NCBI GenBank assembly: GCA_025361995.1
Contig: JANYIP010000285.1
Span: 1 to 8,616 of the forward strand
Source: Streptomycetales bacterium
GTDB taxonomy: Bacteria > Actinomycetota > Actinomycetes > Prado026
Direction of reading: 5' to 3'
DNA length: 8,616 nt
In this document: one piece after another, positions 7,933 to 8,616 of the stretch
Numbering within the stretch: the stretch's first letter is position 1
Layout of the letters: every line of letters begins with the position of its first letter
Notes under the pieces: model-generated
Seen by the model: only the letters and a program-made list of their open reading frames with translations
Database searches by the model: none
Told to the model about the DNA's origin: nothing
Translations under genes and position numbers: made by a program

Positions 7933-7938
7933 ATTAAA
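7933..7938 (-). promoter_or_regulatory. Putative -10 element giving a leaderless moxR transcript
   Basis: On the minus strand this reads TTTAAT and ends seven bases before the moxR ATG, placing the likely transcription start at or within a base of the A of the ATG. No good -35 hexamer is seen at 16-18 bases. An AT-only hexamer stands out in this very GC-rich sequence. The absence of a Shine-Dalgarno sequence agrees with leaderless translation, which is common in actinobacteria. Confidence 0.45.
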
Positions 7939-8016
7939 GCCCGGGAGTGAGCAAGCGGGTACCCGAACGCCAGACCGGCTCCTCCCGCAGCCGACGGCAA
8001 TCTGACCCGTTTATGG

Positions 8017-8044
8017 TTGACGGTGGAGCGTTGTGGAGTACTGT
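8017..8044 (+). promoter_or_regulatory. mraZ promoter
   Basis: A -35 hexamer TTGACG at 8017-8022 (five of six bases match the consensus) and a -10 hexamer TACTGT at 8039-8044 (keeping the key T, A and final T) are separated by 16 bases. The predicted transcript starts near 8051 with a ~40-base leader before the mraZ GTG. Two GTGGAG repeats lie in the spacer and the third repeat overlaps the end of the -10, so a bound repressor would block RNA polymerase. Confidence 0.65.
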
Positions 8045-8058
8045 GGCGCGCACGGGAG
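8023..8058 (+). promoter_or_regulatory. MraZ operator: 10-base-period GTGG repeats
   Basis: GTGGAG at 8023, GTGGAG at 8033 and GTGGCG at 8043 are spaced exactly ten bases apart, followed in the same phase by a degenerate CGGGAG at 8053. MraZ proteins are known to bind three or more short direct repeats (TGGG-like in E. coli, GTG-containing in others) of about one helical turn upstream of their own gene and to repress it. The phasing, position and gene context all agree. The binding itself is inferred. Confidence 0.7.
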
Positions 8059-8090
8059 CCGAAGGGCTCAACAAGTGGGGAGGTGGAGCC

Positions 8091-8522
8091 GTGTTCCTCG
8101 GCACCCATCAGCCCCGGCTGGACGAGAAGGGCCGGATCTTCCTGCCGGCCAAGTTCAGGGACGACCTGGCGGAGGGGCTCGTGATCACCAAGGGGCAGGA
8201 GCGCTGCCTCTACGTGTTCCCCGCCGCCGAGTTCGCGGCCATGACCGAGCGGATGGCCACCGCGCCGGTGACCAGCAAGGCCGGCCGCGACTACATGCGC
8301 GTGCTGTTCGCGGGTGCCAGCGACGAGGTGCCCGACAAGCAGGGCCGGGTGATGATCCCGACCGGCCTGCGGACGTACGCCGGGCTCGACCGCGACTGCG
8401 TCGTCATCGGCGCGAACAACCGGGTCGAGATCTGGGACCGCACGACCTGGGACACCTACTTGGCGAGCCAGGAGCAGGCCTTCGCGGAGCTGTCCGAGGA
8501 GGTGCTACCCGGCTTGATGTGA
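8091..8522 (+). CDS. mraZ: MraZ transcriptional regulator of the division/cell wall cluster
   Basis: This is a 143-residue protein with the two AbrB-like (SpoVT) half-domains of MraZ, each bearing the DxxxR motif: Asp11-Arg15 in LDEKGRIFLPAKFR, and Asp82-Arg86 in PDKQGRVMIPTGLR. The start FLGTHQPRLDEKGR is typical of the family, as is the length. MraZ forms ring-like oligomers that bind repeats in its own promoter and represses the dcw operon, of which it is usually the first gene. The GTG at 8091 follows GGGGAGG (8077-8083) by seven bases. The frame is open back to an ATG at 7947, but that stretch contains the promoter and operator and is not coding. rsmH would be expected next; the last 94 bases of the window hold no recognisable part of it. 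Confidence 0.95.
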   Translation: MFLGTHQPRLDEKGRIFLPAKFRDDLAEGLVITKGQERCLYVFPAAEFAAMTERMATAPVTSKAGRDYMRVLFAGASDEVPDKQGRVMIPTGLRTYAGLDRDCVVIGANNRVEIWDRTTWDTYLASQEQAFAELSEEVLPGLM

Positions 8523-8616
8523 CGCGGCTGACCTGACGTGAGGTCTCCACCCGCTCCGCCCCTCGGCGTACGCCTCCTGGCTCACCTTCCCCGGTGCCAG
8601 GCGCCGCGCCGGGACT

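Noticed and set aside
7947..8090. 48-residue N-terminal extension of MraZ
   Set aside because: The region contains the -35, -10, repeat operator and ribosome binding site. The GTG at 8091 begins the conserved FLGTHQPRLDEKGR.
7926..8108. 61-residue N-terminal extension of MoxR
   Set aside because: It would run through the mraZ promoter and operator and into mraZ, and lacks MoxR-like sequence. The ATG at 7925 gives the normal length.
8523..8616. Search for the rsmH start and for a terminator after mraZ (GC-rich CCCGG/CCGGG arms near 8590-8613)
   Set aside because: Open frames from the GTGs at 8538 and 8593 show no RsmH-like sequence and no ribosome binding site. The hairpin arms are weak and without a T-tract.

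Overview
The window is high-GC, densely coding DNA from a member of the Actinomycetota. The evidence is GTG as well as ATG starts, alanine/arginine-rich proteins, a DUF3040 protein, an actinobacterial-type DnaE2/DinB pair, and a MoxR-DUF58-TgpA cluster beside mraZ. I cannot assign the order or genus from the sequence alone.

Layout, left to right. (1) Plus strand, 1-1961: the C-terminal third or less of a DnaE2-like DNA polymerase III alpha subunit, followed 19 bases later by dinB (DNA polymerase IV), a probable two-gene error-prone/translesion operon. (2) Plus strand, 2061-2543: a small two-helix membrane protein of the DUF3040 family with a very basic tail and a strong ribosome binding site. 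(3) Minus strand, 2561-2920: a 119-residue PRC-barrel-like protein, convergent with the DUF3040 gene. (4) Minus strand, 3017-3220: what looks like the C-terminal remnant of a YidC/Oxa1-type membrane insertase whose front part is absent. (5) Minus strand, 7925 down to 3259: an operon moxR (AAA+ ATPase), DUF58 protein and tgpA (membrane transglutaminase), the last two overlapping by four bases. (6) Plus strand, 8091-8522: mraZ, normally the first gene of the division and cell wall (dcw) cluster; rsmH would be expected just beyond the window end.

The moxR operon and mraZ are divergent and share a 165-base control region. It holds a good promoter for mraZ overlaid by at least three GTGG-type repeats with an exact 10-base period, which fits the known MraZ autorepressor operator. 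On the other strand a -10-like hexamer lies 7 bases before the moxR ATG, suggesting a leaderless transcript.

The content is mostly conserved actinobacterial chromosomal core. I did not find a clearly new system. The points most worth a second look are the YidC-like remnant, the MraZ operator/promoter overlay, the possible leaderless moxR start, and unusual residues next to the active site of DinB.
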